A stretch of DNA of 9,437 nucleotides from contig CAINDT010000034.1 in NCBI GenBank assembly GCA_903847495.1, positions 1 through 9,437 on the forward strand. Reading direction: 5' to 3'. The notes below the pieces were generated by a model. The model was given only the letters and a program-made list of their open reading frames with translations, was not told the DNA's origin and made no database searches. Of this stretch, positions 1-7,943 are shown one piece after another. Within the stretch, counting starts at the first letter, position 1. Every line of letters begins with the position of its first letter. A program made the translations under genes and the position numbers. This DNA comes from an uncultured Actinomycetes bacterium. Lineage in GTDB: Bacteria; Actinomycetota; Thermoleophilia; Gaiellales; F1-60-MAGs149.

Positions 1-501
1 ACGACGCACACGGAAACCGTGCTCGCCGGTGATCCGTCCGAGTACGGCTCGAGCTCGTCTGAGCACGTGACGACGCCGCTGCCGGCCGGTGCAGTCACGT
101 CTGCACAGGCCTCGGCTGCTGCGGTCGCCGCCAATCCCGGTGGCACGGCGACGAAGGTCGAGCGCGCTCATGCGGCGAACGCCGCCTGGGAGGTCAAGCT
201 GCTGCTGGCAAGCGGCGCCCGCGCTGAGGTCCTCGTGGCCGCCGACGGGACGATCATCGCCCAGAAGGCAGAGGGTGGCGGCGACCGTGGCGCGATTGCG
301 CCGCTTCCCGCTGGCGCAGTCACGGCCGAGCAGGCCTCTGCCGCCGCACTCGTAGCCGTGCCGGGCACCGTGCGTGAGGTTGAGCGCACGGACGACGCGG
401 GCGCGGTCTGGAAGGTCAAGGTCAACGCGACCGACGGCACACGTCATTGCGTCTTGGTCGCGGCGGACGGCACGATCGTCCGCGACAGCGTCAAGAGCTG
501 A
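1..501 (+). CDS. PepSY-like repeat protein, C-terminal part (5' end outside window)
   Basis: The frame is open from the first base, so the gene starts upstream; the GTG at 19 is probably internal. The visible 166 residues hold two consecutive copies of a module of about 61 residues. Each begins LPAGAVT..QASAAA and ends LVAADGTI, with a V(E/K)R......W(E/K)VKV-type strand between. This helix-then-beta-sheet layout, with a closing ADGT turn, matches PepSY domains, which are usually extracytoplasmic and thought to bind or inhibit peptidases or act in envelope homeostasis. The short segment before the first copy (TETVLAGD) resembles the lead-in of a further PepSY unit. No signal peptide or membrane segment can be judged because the N-terminus is missing. 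The gene ends at TGA and is followed by a strong hairpin. The family call is by pattern; the exact role is unknown. Confidence 0.72.
   Translation, partial: TTHTETVLAGDPSEYGSSSSEHVTTPLPAGAVTSAQASAAAVAANPGGTATKVERAHAANAAWEVKLLLASGARAEVLVAADGTIIAQKAEGGGDRGAIAPLPAGAVTAEQASAAALVAVPGTVREVERTDDAGAVWKVKVNATDGTRHCVLVAADGTIVRDSVKS
79..486 (+). repeat. Two tandem copies of a PepSY-like module within the first gene
   Basis: Copy 1 (79-264, 62 codons) and copy 2 (304-486, 61 codons) align along their whole length at protein level. Both start LPAGAVT, share QASAAA, VER and W.VK at matching places, and finish with LVAADGTI. DNA is also similar at both ends (for example the shared stretch gcagtcacg), which points to an intragenic duplication followed by divergence. 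A 13-residue Gly-rich linker separates them. Confidence 0.75.
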
Positions 502-509
502 GCCTGTGC

Positions 510-540
510 GAGGTGCGGAGGAATGATTCCTCCGCACCTC
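510..540. terminator. Bidirectional terminator hairpin between convergent genes
   Basis: A perfect 14-bp inverted repeat: left arm 510-523, loop TGA 524-526, right arm 527-540, arm sequence gaggtgcggaggaa and its exact complement. It lies 8 bases after the plus-strand stop codon and runs into the stop codon of the minus-strand gene (539-541), so it can end transcription from both sides. There is no T-tract on either side, as is common for hairpin terminators in high-GC actinobacteria. Confidence 0.8.
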
Positions 541-1228
541 ACGGCATTTCGGTGAGCCAGCGCGCGAGCCGTGTGCGCCATGTCGCCGGCGGCTCCAGCA
601 GCGCGGCGTCCTCCGCCCGCAATCCGAGGTGCGCGCGGGGCAGCTTCAGTGCGGACGGCGCGTAGCGGGGTCGCGGCCCGAGCAGATCCTCGCCCGGATC
701 GATGATCGTTGGCACCCCGTAGGTCTCGGTCAGCAGCGCGGCGAGCTCCTCGGCGGGCGCGGCCCGCAGTTGCCCGGTCTCCCAGCTGAAGACGAAGCAG
801 AGGCCGTCGGTCGTGGCGGCGTGCACGCGCAGGGCGTGCGGGTATGCGTGGCCGGCGCGCCACCCCTTGTCGTGACGCAGCACCTCGCCCCACAGCGCCA
901 CGCCACCCGAGACGGCGCGCAGGCCACGGGCGTCGGCGGTGTCCAGCAGCATCTTGCCCTCGGACGCCCACGCGTGGACGCCGCACGTGCAGCCCTCGGC
1001 TGGCGCGGCATGCCCACGTGGCGCGTGCGAGACGGGGCGGACGGCGAGCGGCGACGACCAGTCGCCGATGCCGCAACGCGCGGTCTCGGGTCGGCGTGGC
1101 TCCCAGATCGAGCGTCGGTAGGGCGAGCAGAGCCGCGGCTCGCCTGAGGGGTGCACGCGGATCGTCCAGGAGCGGTAGCCGATGATCGGCTCGACCAGGT
1201 CGGGGACGACGAAGTCGTGCTCGGTCAT
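539..1228 (-). CDS. Protein of unknown function with GYRSW and CTCGVHAW motifs
   Basis: A 229-residue protein, apparently cytosolic, with no signal peptide or membrane segment. I do not recognise a named domain. The N-terminal two thirds carry what looks like a conserved core: EPIIGYRSWTI (13-23), LCSPYR (33-38), a Cys at 52, H-A-P and GCTCGVHAW (79-87), then GGVALWGEVLRHDKGWRAGHAYP (108-130). From memory, similar uncharacterised actinobacterial proteins share the pattern GY..W, W, C, H.AP...C.CG.(H/Y)A(W/F), G.VALWG.V..H..G.RA..AYP. The Cys/His spacing could bind a metal, which is inference. The C-terminal third (from about 155) is more variable. Its ATG overlaps the stop of the small upstream gene (ATGA), so translation is probably coupled. 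The stop codon lies in the terminator hairpin. Confidence 0.8.
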   Translation of the reverse strand: MTEHDFVVPDLVEPIIGYRSWTIRVHPSGEPRLCSPYRRSIWEPRRPETARCGIGDWSSPLAVRPVSHAPRGHAAPAEGCTCGVHAWASEGKMLLDTADARGLRAVSGGVALWGEVLRHDKGWRAGHAYPHALRVHAATTDGLCFVFSWETGQLRAAPAEELAALLTETYGVPTIIDPGEDLLGPRPRYAPSALKLPRAHLGLRAEDAALLEPPATWRTRLARWLTEMP

Positions 1229-1368
1229 GCCGGGACGGGCTCGGCGTCGGGCTCGCGCGCCGGCTCCGGCTTCGGCTCGGGCATGCGCTCCGGGGCGGGC
1301 GTCTCCTGCGGGATTGGCGATGTCGCCGGCTCCACGATGATCCGCTCGCGCTCCTCGCCGATGTCCAT
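1225..1368 (-). CDS. 47-residue Pro/Glu-rich micro-protein (MDIGEE...VEP family)
   Basis: A short reading frame of 47 residues beginning MDIGEERERIIVEP, followed by a tail of Pro, Glu, Ala and Arg (.PAPERMPEPKPEPAREP..). It has no signal peptide, membrane segment or likely folded domain; the tail should be extended and the head may be a short binding peptide. Support for a real gene: it fills an otherwise empty 160-base gap, starts 20 bases after the DUF429 stop, ends in an ATGA overlap with the next gene, and resembles short actinobacterial proteins I recall with the head MD.G...R...VEP. No Shine-Dalgarno is visible, but a TACGCT hexamer lies 6 bases before the ATG, which would suit leaderless transcription. 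The opposite strand is also open here (Gly/Ser-rich frame), but that frame lacks neighbours in its orientation. Function unknown. Confidence 0.72.
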   Translation of the reverse strand: MDIGEERERIIVEPATSPIPQETPAPERMPEPKPEPAREPDAEPVPA

Positions 1369-1374
1369 GCCGGA

Positions 1375-1380
1375 AGCGTA
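1375..1380 (-). promoter_or_regulatory. Candidate -10 element for leaderless transcription of the micro-protein
   Basis: On the minus strand TACGCT (TANNNT type) is followed by 6 bases and then the ATG at 1368, the spacing expected if transcription starts at the start codon. I find no convincing -35 hexamer 16-18 bases further upstream, so this is only a candidate. It would let the two downstream genes be expressed independently of the DUF429 gene. Confidence 0.35.
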
Positions 1381-1388
1381 GGGCAGGA

Positions 1389-2168
1389 TCAGCGGTCGAG
1401 CACGCTGGGCGGCGTCAGCATGCAGCCCTCGCGGGGATCGCCCGTACGCGGCGCGCGAAGCGTTGCCTCAAGGTCGTTGCAGCGGGAGAGCACGAGCGCG
1501 CAGGCCGCGGCGTCGAAGGCGTCTTCAGAGTCGACTGCGGCGCGGAGCAGGCGCCCGCGCAGGCTCGCGTTGGCCTTTAGCCACGCGCGACGCCCATCGG
1601 CCGAGGACTTCGCAACAGGCCCTGTCAGAAGCCGCGTCCAGATTTCGGCGATGACATGTTCCGACGGCGCGTCGTACGGCCAGATCGACCAGCCGGCCTC
1701 GCGCAGGGTGGGGAGGAACGGGATGCCGCGCAGGGTGCCGGTGCCGACCGCGCCGGCACCGCCGATCTGGAACACGCTCTTCGGGACGATGCCGCGGACG
1801 TTCCAGCCCTCCTCGCACCCGCGCAGCTGTGGCTCGTCGCCGCGCTTCTTGCCCGGGCGTCCCCAGAATGGTGCTGAGCAGTCGTCCAGCCACGTCTCGC
1901 CATGTTCGGCGACGAGCGCCCAGACGTCGTCGATCGAGGAGCAGCCGTGCGCGTCGAGAAACCACGCGGGCAGGGAGAAGGAGAAGTCGAACCCGACGAC
2001 GCAGGACGCTACGGCGCTGCGTCGCTCGCACACCCAGGCGATCGCCTCGGCGCGGGTTCGGCCGCTCTCGAGGGTCTCCAGCTCGCCGTCGACCGCTTCG
2101 GCGATCCAGATCTTCGCGCGTTCACCTGTCGTTGCTCCCGACCAGTCGACTGCGATCGCGCGCGGCAT
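1389..2168 (-). CDS. DUF429 family protein (predicted RNase H-like nuclease)
   Basis: A 259-residue protein. Family marks: IAVDWSG (5-11), CVVGFDFSFSLPAWFL (56-71), PFWGRPG (100-106), PKSVFQIGGAGAVGTGTLRG (129-148), IWPYD (162-166), a conserved acidic IAEIW segment (173-177) and DSEDAFDAAACAL (213-225). The acidic residues D8, D61, E175 and D217/D219 are spread as expected for an RNase H-like metal site. That is known as a prediction for DUF429, and no substrate is established. I chose the ATG at 2168 (MPRAIAVDWSG) because the family begins just before AVDWSG. The in-frame start at 2213 would add 15 residues without family character and reach the recG start. The gene is first of a minus-strand group with the 47-residue and 229-residue genes. 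It diverges from recG with only 44 bases between starts, so their promoters must overlap; I see no clear hexamers there. Confidence 0.85.
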   Translation of the reverse strand: MPRAIAVDWSGATTGERAKIWIAEAVDGELETLESGRTRAEAIAWVCERRSAVASCVVGFDFSFSLPAWFLDAHGCSSIDDVWALVAEHGETWLDDCSAPFWGRPGKKRGDEPQLRGCEEGWNVRGIVPKSVFQIGGAGAVGTGTLRGIPFLPTLREAGWSIWPYDAPSEHVIAEIWTRLLTGPVAKSSADGRRAWLKANASLRGRLLRAAVDSEDAFDAAACALVLSRCNDLEATLRAPRTGDPREGCMLTPPSVLDR

Positions 2169-2212
2169 GGTCCGAGTCTCGCAGATCCACGCCCGAGGAC
2201 TCGTCCGCGACA

Positions 2213-4336
<2,124 letters not shown>

Positions 4337-4337
4337 G

Positions 4338-4883
4338 ATGCGCATCGTCGCCGGCCAGCACCGCTCGCGCCGCCTCGCCGTCCCACCGGGCAAGGGTGTG
4401 CGGCCCACCTCTGATCGCGCGCGCGAGGCGATCTTCTCGTCGCTCGGTTCGGTCGTCGTCGAGGCGCGCGTCCTCGATCTCTTTGCCGGCTCGGGCGCGA
4501 TGGGGCTCGAGGCGCTGTCGCGTGGCGCCGCCCACTGCCTCTTCGTTGAGCGCGACGCGCAGGCTCTCGCCGCCATCAAGACCAACATCACCGAGCTCGG
4601 GGAGCGCGAGCGCGCCACGATCGACAAGGCCAACGCGCTCACCACGCTGAAGCGGCTGGTCGAGGCGGGGGAGACGTTCGATCTGATCGTCGTTGACCCG
4701 CCGTACGAGGCGGTACCGAAGCTCGCACCGACGCTCGCAGAGCTGCTGCCGCAGGTGGTAACGCCCGCTGGACGCATCGTCCTCGAGACCGCTGCAGCAG
4801 ACGGATTCGAGGTTCCCGGACTCGTCGAGCGCTACAACCGCCGCATAGCAGCCGCCCGGATCGTCATCCTTGGGCCTGCATGA
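4338..4883 (+). CDS. rsmD: 16S rRNA (guanine(966)-N(2))-methyltransferase RsmD
   Basis: RsmD methylates G966 of 16S rRNA (E. coli numbering) on the assembled small subunit using S-adenosylmethionine. The 181-residue product has the usual family length. It starts with the typical MRIVAGQ...RRL, followed by RPTSDRAREAIFSSL (22-36), SAM-binding motif DLFAGSGAMGLEALSRGA (47-64), acidic E71 after strand 2, and the catalytic DPPY (120-123). The start follows the recG stop by one base and the stop overlaps the coaD start (ATGA), so all three are very probably co-translated. rsmD followed by coaD is a common pairing across bacteria. Nothing is missing or unusual. Confidence 0.95.
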   Translation: MRIVAGQHRSRRLAVPPGKGVRPTSDRAREAIFSSLGSVVVEARVLDLFAGSGAMGLEALSRGAAHCLFVERDAQALAAIKTNITELGERERATIDKANALTTLKRLVEAGETFDLIVVDPPYEAVPKLAPTLAELLPQVVTPAGRIVLETAAADGFEVPGLVERYNRRIAAARIVILGPA

Positions 4884-5377
4884 GTCAGCGCATCGCCATC
4901 TGCCCGGGGTCCTACGACCCCGTCACCTACGGGCACGTCGACATCATCAAGCGCGCCTCGACGCTGTTCGACCACGTCGTCGTGGGCGTCGTGCGGCGTC
5001 CGAAGCACAAGGAGCCGCTGATCCCGGCGGACGAACGGGTGGCGCTCCTGCAAGAATCACTCGCAGATGTGCCGAACGTGAGCGTGGAGACGTTCACGGA
5101 TCTCGTCGTCGAGTTCGCACGGGCCAAGGGCGCGTGCGCACTGGTCAAGGGGCTCCGTGCCGTTTCCGACTTCGAGTGGGAATTCCAGATGCAGCAGCTC
5201 AACCACCACCTCGCAGCGGAGATCGAGACGGTCTACTTGGCCGCCTCGGGTCCGCTCTCGTTCGTTTCCTCGAGCGGCGTCCGCGAGATCGCCGCGTTCG
5301 GCGGATCCGTCGAGAATCTCGTTCCACCGTGTGTCGTCCGCTGGTTCGACGACCATCCGACGTCACGTAGCATGTGA
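4880..5377 (+). CDS. coaD: Phosphopantetheine adenylyltransferase (CoaD)
   Basis: CoaD transfers AMP from ATP to 4'-phosphopantetheine, the penultimate step of coenzyme A synthesis. The 165-residue product has standard length. Visible marks: nucleotidyltransferase motif PGSYDPVTYGH (9-19, with the T.GH signature at 16-19), the KGLRAVSDFEWEFQM substrate-binding stretch (90-104), and VSSSGVREIA (129-138), corresponding to the usual ISST.VRE motif that contacts ATP. It overlaps rsmD by 4 bases. CoA made here feeds the acyl-carrier and phospholipid genes later in the cluster (plsX, acpP), so the grouping is functionally sensible. Confidence 0.96.
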   Translation: MSQRIAICPGSYDPVTYGHVDIIKRASTLFDHVVVGVVRRPKHKEPLIPADERVALLQESLADVPNVSVETFTDLVVEFARAKGACALVKGLRAVSDFEWEFQMQQLNHHLAAEIETVYLAASGPLSFVSSSGVREIAAFGGSVENLVPPCVVRWFDDHPTSRSM

Positions 5378-5382
5378 AGGAG
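5376..5382 (+). promoter_or_regulatory. Strong Shine-Dalgarno site for the SepIVA-like gene
   Basis: GAAGGAG lies 5 bases before the ATG at 5388, overlapping the coaD stop codon. It is the clearest ribosome-binding site in the window and settles the start of the next gene. An in-frame upstream region running back into coaD has no such signal. Confidence 0.8.
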
Positions 5383-5387
5383 TCTTC

Positions 5388-5882
5388 ATGGATGTCCTCG
5401 TTCTCATTGACAAGCTCGACGAGCTGGTCCACAACGCCAAAGCCGTCCCGCTGACGGATCAGGTTCGCATCGATCGTGAGGAGATCTGGGAGATCCTCGA
5501 CCAGATGCGCGCGACGATCCCCGACGAGATCAAGCAGGCGCGCTGGATCGTGAAGGAGCGTCAGGAGATGCTCGGCGAGGCCAAGCGCGAGTCTGAGCGC
5601 ATCGTTGTCGAGGCCCGCGAGATCGCCCAGCGTGAGGCATCGCAGCAGGAGGTCGTGCGGCTGGCGGAGCGTCAGGCGCAGGAGATCCTCGAGAACGCGC
5701 GCAATCGCGAGCGCGAGATCCGGCTCGGCGCGGAGGACTACGCCGACGAGATCCTCGGCACGCTCGAGGCCAACCTCGGCAAGTTCCTCGGCGCCGTTCA
5801 GCGCGGTCGCGGCCAGCTGGCCAGCGCCTCGCCCGAGCGCACGTCGGGTGGCTCTGCGCAGTTCACCGAGATCACGACCTGA
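5388..5882 (+). CDS. SepIVA-like / DivIVA-type coiled-coil protein
   Basis: A 164-residue cytosolic protein. An N-terminal head (MDVLVLIDKLDELV..AKAVPLT, 1-23) is followed by a short conserved linker (DREEIWEILDQMRATIPDEIKQA, 29-51), then a long Glu/Arg/Ala-rich coiled coil (about 52-118), and an end segment ADEILGTLEANLGKFLGAVQRGRGQL (119-144). From memory, mycobacterial SepIVA (Rv2927c) has the same order: a head ending in VP, D..ELID.....IP.EL..A, coiled coil, and a close of the form LA.FE..L...L..V.RGR.QL. It also sits directly beside the DUF177 gene. SepIVA is a membrane-associated DivIVA-like factor in septum and cell-wall growth. This copy is about 80 residues shorter, mostly in the coil. 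Such proteins are often mis-labelled as ATP synthase subunit B. The homology is my reading; the function is inferred from it. Confidence 0.72.
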   Translation: MDVLVLIDKLDELVHNAKAVPLTDQVRIDREEIWEILDQMRATIPDEIKQARWIVKERQEMLGEAKRESERIVVEAREIAQREASQQEVVRLAERQAQEILENARNREREIRLGAEDYADEILGTLEANLGKFLGAVQRGRGQLASASPERTSGGSAQFTEITT

Positions 5883-5904
5883 TCCCGGCGCGGCGGCTCC
5901 GGCC

Positions 5905-6423
5905 ATGATCGATCTCTCGCAGCTCCGGCTCGAGCCGGGTGCGGAGCGCTCGGTCGAGGTGCCGGTTGCCGTGCCGCAGCTCGAGCTCGGCGGCGTCGAG
6001 TATGCCGGTCCGCTGTCTCCGCCCATCGCGCGCCTCGACGTCACGCGCACGCTGTCGGGGCTGCTGTTCCGCCTGCGTCTGCAGACGACGATCACTGGGC
6101 CGTGCCATCGCTGCCTCGAGCCGGCCTCCGTGCCGGTGCAGATCGACGCTCGCGAGTACCAGGCGGATCACCCCGAGCCAGGCCTTGAGGCGGAAGAGGT
6201 CTGCGACTACCTGCAGGGCGAGGAACTCGACGCGGGCTCGTGGGCGGCCGACGCGATCGTCCTGTCCATGCCGCACAAGATCCTCTGCAAGGAGGACTGC
6301 CAGGGGCTCTGCCCGTCGTGCGGCACCGACCTCAATATCGGCTCGTGTCAGTGCCCGCCGCCGGAGCCGGATAGCCGTTGGGGCGCCCTCCAGCAGCTCA
6401 AGGACGACGCCCCGGAGGGGTAG
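5905..6423 (+). CDS. DUF177 (YceD) family protein
   Basis: A 172-residue protein of the DUF177/YceD family, which in most bacteria lies immediately before rpmF (L32) and has been linked to 23S rRNA or large-subunit maturation. Marks: an N-terminal beta-rich half; GPCHRCLEP (65-73), the family's CxRCL motif; the acidic central part; and the C-terminal LCKEDCQGLCPSCGTDLN (127-144) with C148 and C150, ending in ..DSRWGALQQLK. The cysteines at 128, 132, 136, 139, 148 and 150 suggest a zinc-binding C-terminus, which is inference. The ATG at 5905 leaves a 22-base gap after the SepIVA-like gene. No strong ribosome site is visible, so coupling to the upstream gene is likely. Confidence 0.92.
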   Translation: MIDLSQLRLEPGAERSVEVPVAVPQLELGGVEYAGPLSPPIARLDVTRTLSGLLFRLRLQTTITGPCHRCLEPASVPVQIDAREYQADHPEPGLEAEEVCDYLQGEELDAGSWAADAIVLSMPHKILCKEDCQGLCPSCGTDLNIGSCQCPPPEPDSRWGALQQLKDDAPEG

Positions 6424-6449
6424 TGACGCCGCCCGCGTGTCGGGTTCGC

Positions 6450-6455
6450 TAGTCT
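6450..6455 (+). promoter_or_regulatory. Candidate -10 element before rpmF
   Basis: TAGTCT in the context GCTAGTCTGC lies 10 bases before the rpmF ATG, in a 42-base gap. rpmF has no Shine-Dalgarno, which would fit a transcript with only a few leader bases. No -35 hexamer at normal spacing is convincing. The same GCTAGTNT context occurs before acpP. Confidence 0.4.
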
Positions 6456-6465
6456 GCTCCGCGTT

Positions 6466-6654
6466 ATGGCAGTCCCGAAACGGAAAACCTCCAAGGCCCG
6501 CCGCGACAAGCGTCGCGCAACGCACAAGATCGCGTCCCCGATGGTCGCGACCTGCTCCGTGTGCTCGGCGCCGAAGCTGCCGCACCGTGTGTGCCCGAGC
6601 TGCGGAACGTACCGCGGCAAGCGGTACATCGTCGATAACGCTCCCCTGGCGTAG
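6466..6654 (+). CDS. rpmF: 50S ribosomal protein L32
   Basis: A 62-residue basic protein with the L32 start MAVPKRKTSKARRDKRRA and two CxxC pairs (30-33 and 43-46, with C-P-S-C-G in the second) that make the zinc-ribbon, the zinc-binding (C+) form of L32. Length and composition are normal. It sits 42 bases after the DUF177 gene, the conserved yceD-rpmF arrangement, and 3 bases before plsX, a junction (rpmF-plsX) found in many bacteria that ties ribosome and phospholipid synthesis. Its short leader and -10-like TAGTCT suggest it can be transcribed independently. Confidence 0.97.
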   Translation: MAVPKRKTSKARRDKRRATHKIASPMVATCSVCSAPKLPHRVCPSCGTYRGKRYIVDNAPLA

Positions 6655-6657
6655 CCC

Positions 6658-7635
6658 GTGGGCGTCGTCATCGCGGTCGACGCGATGGGCGGCGATTCCG
6701 CGCCGCTGTCCGTCGTCGAAGGCGTTCGTGCCGCCGTGGACTCGGCGGAGCTCTCTGTGCTGCTCGTGGGTGATGAGACAGTGCTGCGTCCACTGGTCGA
6801 CGGGCATCCGCGCATTGAGCTGCGCCATGCGTCGAGTGTCGTGCCGCAGGACGCCGAGCCGGCCGAGGCCGTGCGTGGCGATGACAGCGCCTCGATCGTC
6901 GTAGCGGCCCGTGCCGTCAAGGCGGGGGAGGCGCAGGCGCTCGTCTCGGCGGGGCACTCCGGGGCGACGCTTGCCGCGGCCGCGTTGATCATCGGGCGCG
7001 CGCCCGGCATCAGCCGCCCGGGCCTTGCCGCGGTACTGCCCGGTGCGGTGCGTCCGACAGTGCTGATCGACGCCGGCGCCAACCTCGACACGACGCCGCA
7101 GCAGTTACATCAGTTCGCGCATCTCGGCACCGCCTTCGCGGAGCACCTGCTGGGCATCGACGCGCCGACGTGCGGCCTGCTCGCGATCGGCGAGGAACCG
7201 GGCAAGGGCGATGCGCGCATGAAGGAGGCGCACGCGCTGCTGGCCGACGACGTCGCGCTCGCGTACCGCGGCAGCGTGGAGGGCCGTGACGCGCTCACGT
7301 CGCTCGTTGATGTGATCGTCACGGACGGCTTCGCCGGCAACGTGCTGCTCAAGACCTGCGAGGGCACTGCGCGCGAGGCCTTCCGTCGCGTGCGTGCCGA
7401 GGCCACCGGCCTGCGTGGTCAGCTGGGCGGTCTGCTGCTGCGCCCGGGGTTGCGTCGGGTGCGCGACACCCTCGACCCGGACACGTACGGTGGCGCGCAC
7501 CTGCTCGGCGCGAACGCCGTCACGATCGTCGTCCACGGTTCGGCGCGACCCCACGGCATTGCGCAGGCTTGCCGCTATGCCGCCGAAGGCGTCGAGCGCG
7601 ATCTGATCGGCGCGATCAGCACCCGCGTGTCGTAA
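6658..7635 (+). CDS. plsX: Phosphate acyltransferase PlsX
   Basis: PlsX converts acyl-ACP and phosphate to acyl-phosphate, the acyl donor for PlsY in phosphatidic acid synthesis; it acts peripherally at the membrane. The 325-residue product is slightly short for the family (about 330-350). Marks: IAVDAMGGDSAP (5-16), VSAGHSGATL (96-105; most relatives have VSAGNTGA), IDAGAN (137-142), GSVEGRD (205-211; often GNIEGRD) and DVIVTDGFAGNVLLKTCEG (218-236). The GTG start at 6658 lies 3 bases after rpmF and gives MGVVIAVDAMGGD, the expected N-terminus; no ribosome site is visible, so translation is probably coupled. Its substrate carrier, ACP, is encoded next, with no fabD, fabG or fabH between. Confidence 0.96.
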   Translation: MGVVIAVDAMGGDSAPLSVVEGVRAAVDSAELSVLLVGDETVLRPLVDGHPRIELRHASSVVPQDAEPAEAVRGDDSASIVVAARAVKAGEAQALVSAGHSGATLAAAALIIGRAPGISRPGLAAVLPGAVRPTVLIDAGANLDTTPQQLHQFAHLGTAFAEHLLGIDAPTCGLLAIGEEPGKGDARMKEAHALLADDVALAYRGSVEGRDALTSLVDVIVTDGFAGNVLLKTCEGTAREAFRRVRAEATGLRGQLGGLLLRPGLRRVRDTLDPDTYGGAHLLGANAVTIVVHGSARPHGIAQACRYAAEGVERDLIGAISTRVS

Positions 7636-7653
7636 CGCCGTATAGCCGCCTGC

Positions 7654-7659
7654 TAGTGT
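7654..7659 (+). promoter_or_regulatory. Candidate -10 element before acpP
   Basis: TAGTGT in the context GCTAGTGTC lies in the 62-base gap between plsX and acpP, 38 bases before the acpP start. It closely matches the GCTAGTCT before rpmF. A start site about 7 bases downstream would give a leader of roughly 30 bases that includes the AAAGGG ribosome site (7684-7689). The -35 region overlaps the plsX stop and is poor. Confidence 0.4.
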
Positions 7660-7697
7660 CAGCGCGTCCACACGACTTCGAACAAAGGGCAAAGACA

Positions 7698-7943
7698 GTG
7701 GCTGATCGCGCAGAGGTTCTGGGCAAGGTGCAGGAGATTCTCGTCGAGCGTCTCGACGTCGACCCGGCAGACATCACCGAGAGCGCGCACATGCGCGACG
7801 ACCTGCAGGCCGACTCGCTCGACCTGGTCGAGCTGATCATGGACCTCGAGGAGGGCTTCGGCGTGAAGATCTCCGACGAGGAGGCCCAGTCGATCGGCAC
7901 CGTCGGCGAGGCCGTCGACTTCATCGTCGCCCGCGCTGACTGA
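7698..7943 (+). CDS. acpP: Acyl carrier protein
   Basis: An 81-residue acidic protein that carries growing acyl chains on a 4'-phosphopantetheine arm. The attachment site is Ser40 within DDLQADSLDLVEL (34-46), followed by the usual helix III/IV pattern (MDLEEGFGVKISDEEAQSIGTVGEAVDFIV). Length and charge are typical. The GTG start at 7698 is chosen because it yields the standard N-terminus MADRAEVLGKVQEIL and has AAAGGG 8 bases upstream; a longer in-frame extension into plsX lacks ACP character. The gene follows plsX after 62 bases and its end overlaps the proposed rnc start by 8 bases. Placement next to plsX and rnc is widespread, usually with fab genes in between, which are missing here. Confidence 0.96.
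   Translation: MADRAEVLGKVQEILVERLDVDPADITESAHMRDDLQADSLDLVELIMDLEEGFGVKISDEEAQSIGTVGEAVDFIVARAD

Noticed and set aside
1151..1381. Plus-strand Gly/Ser-rich frame of 76 codons (GSGSASGSRAGSGFGSG)
   Set aside because: It is the complement of the Pro/Glu-rich codons of the minus-strand micro-protein, overlaps the start of the 229-residue gene, and has no partner on that strand.
1829..2212. Extension of recG upstream to an ATG at 1829
   Set aside because: The added 128 residues are Arg-rich antisense of the DUF429 gene and would make RecG far longer than the family.
5368..5373. TAGCAT at the coaD 3' end as a -10 element for the SepIVA-like gene
   Set aside because: A start about 7 bases downstream would fall inside the strong GAAGGAG ribosome site, which would make that site useless; chance match is more likely.
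5199..6095. Minus-strand frame of 298 codons opposite coaD, the SepIVA-like gene and DUF177
   Set aside because: It spans three plus-strand genes and their junctions and has low-complexity Arg/Leu content; a GC-driven shadow.
5872..6957. Minus-strand frame of 361 codons opposite DUF177, rpmF and plsX
   Set aside because: It lies across three confident genes including ribosomal protein L32, and has no family features.
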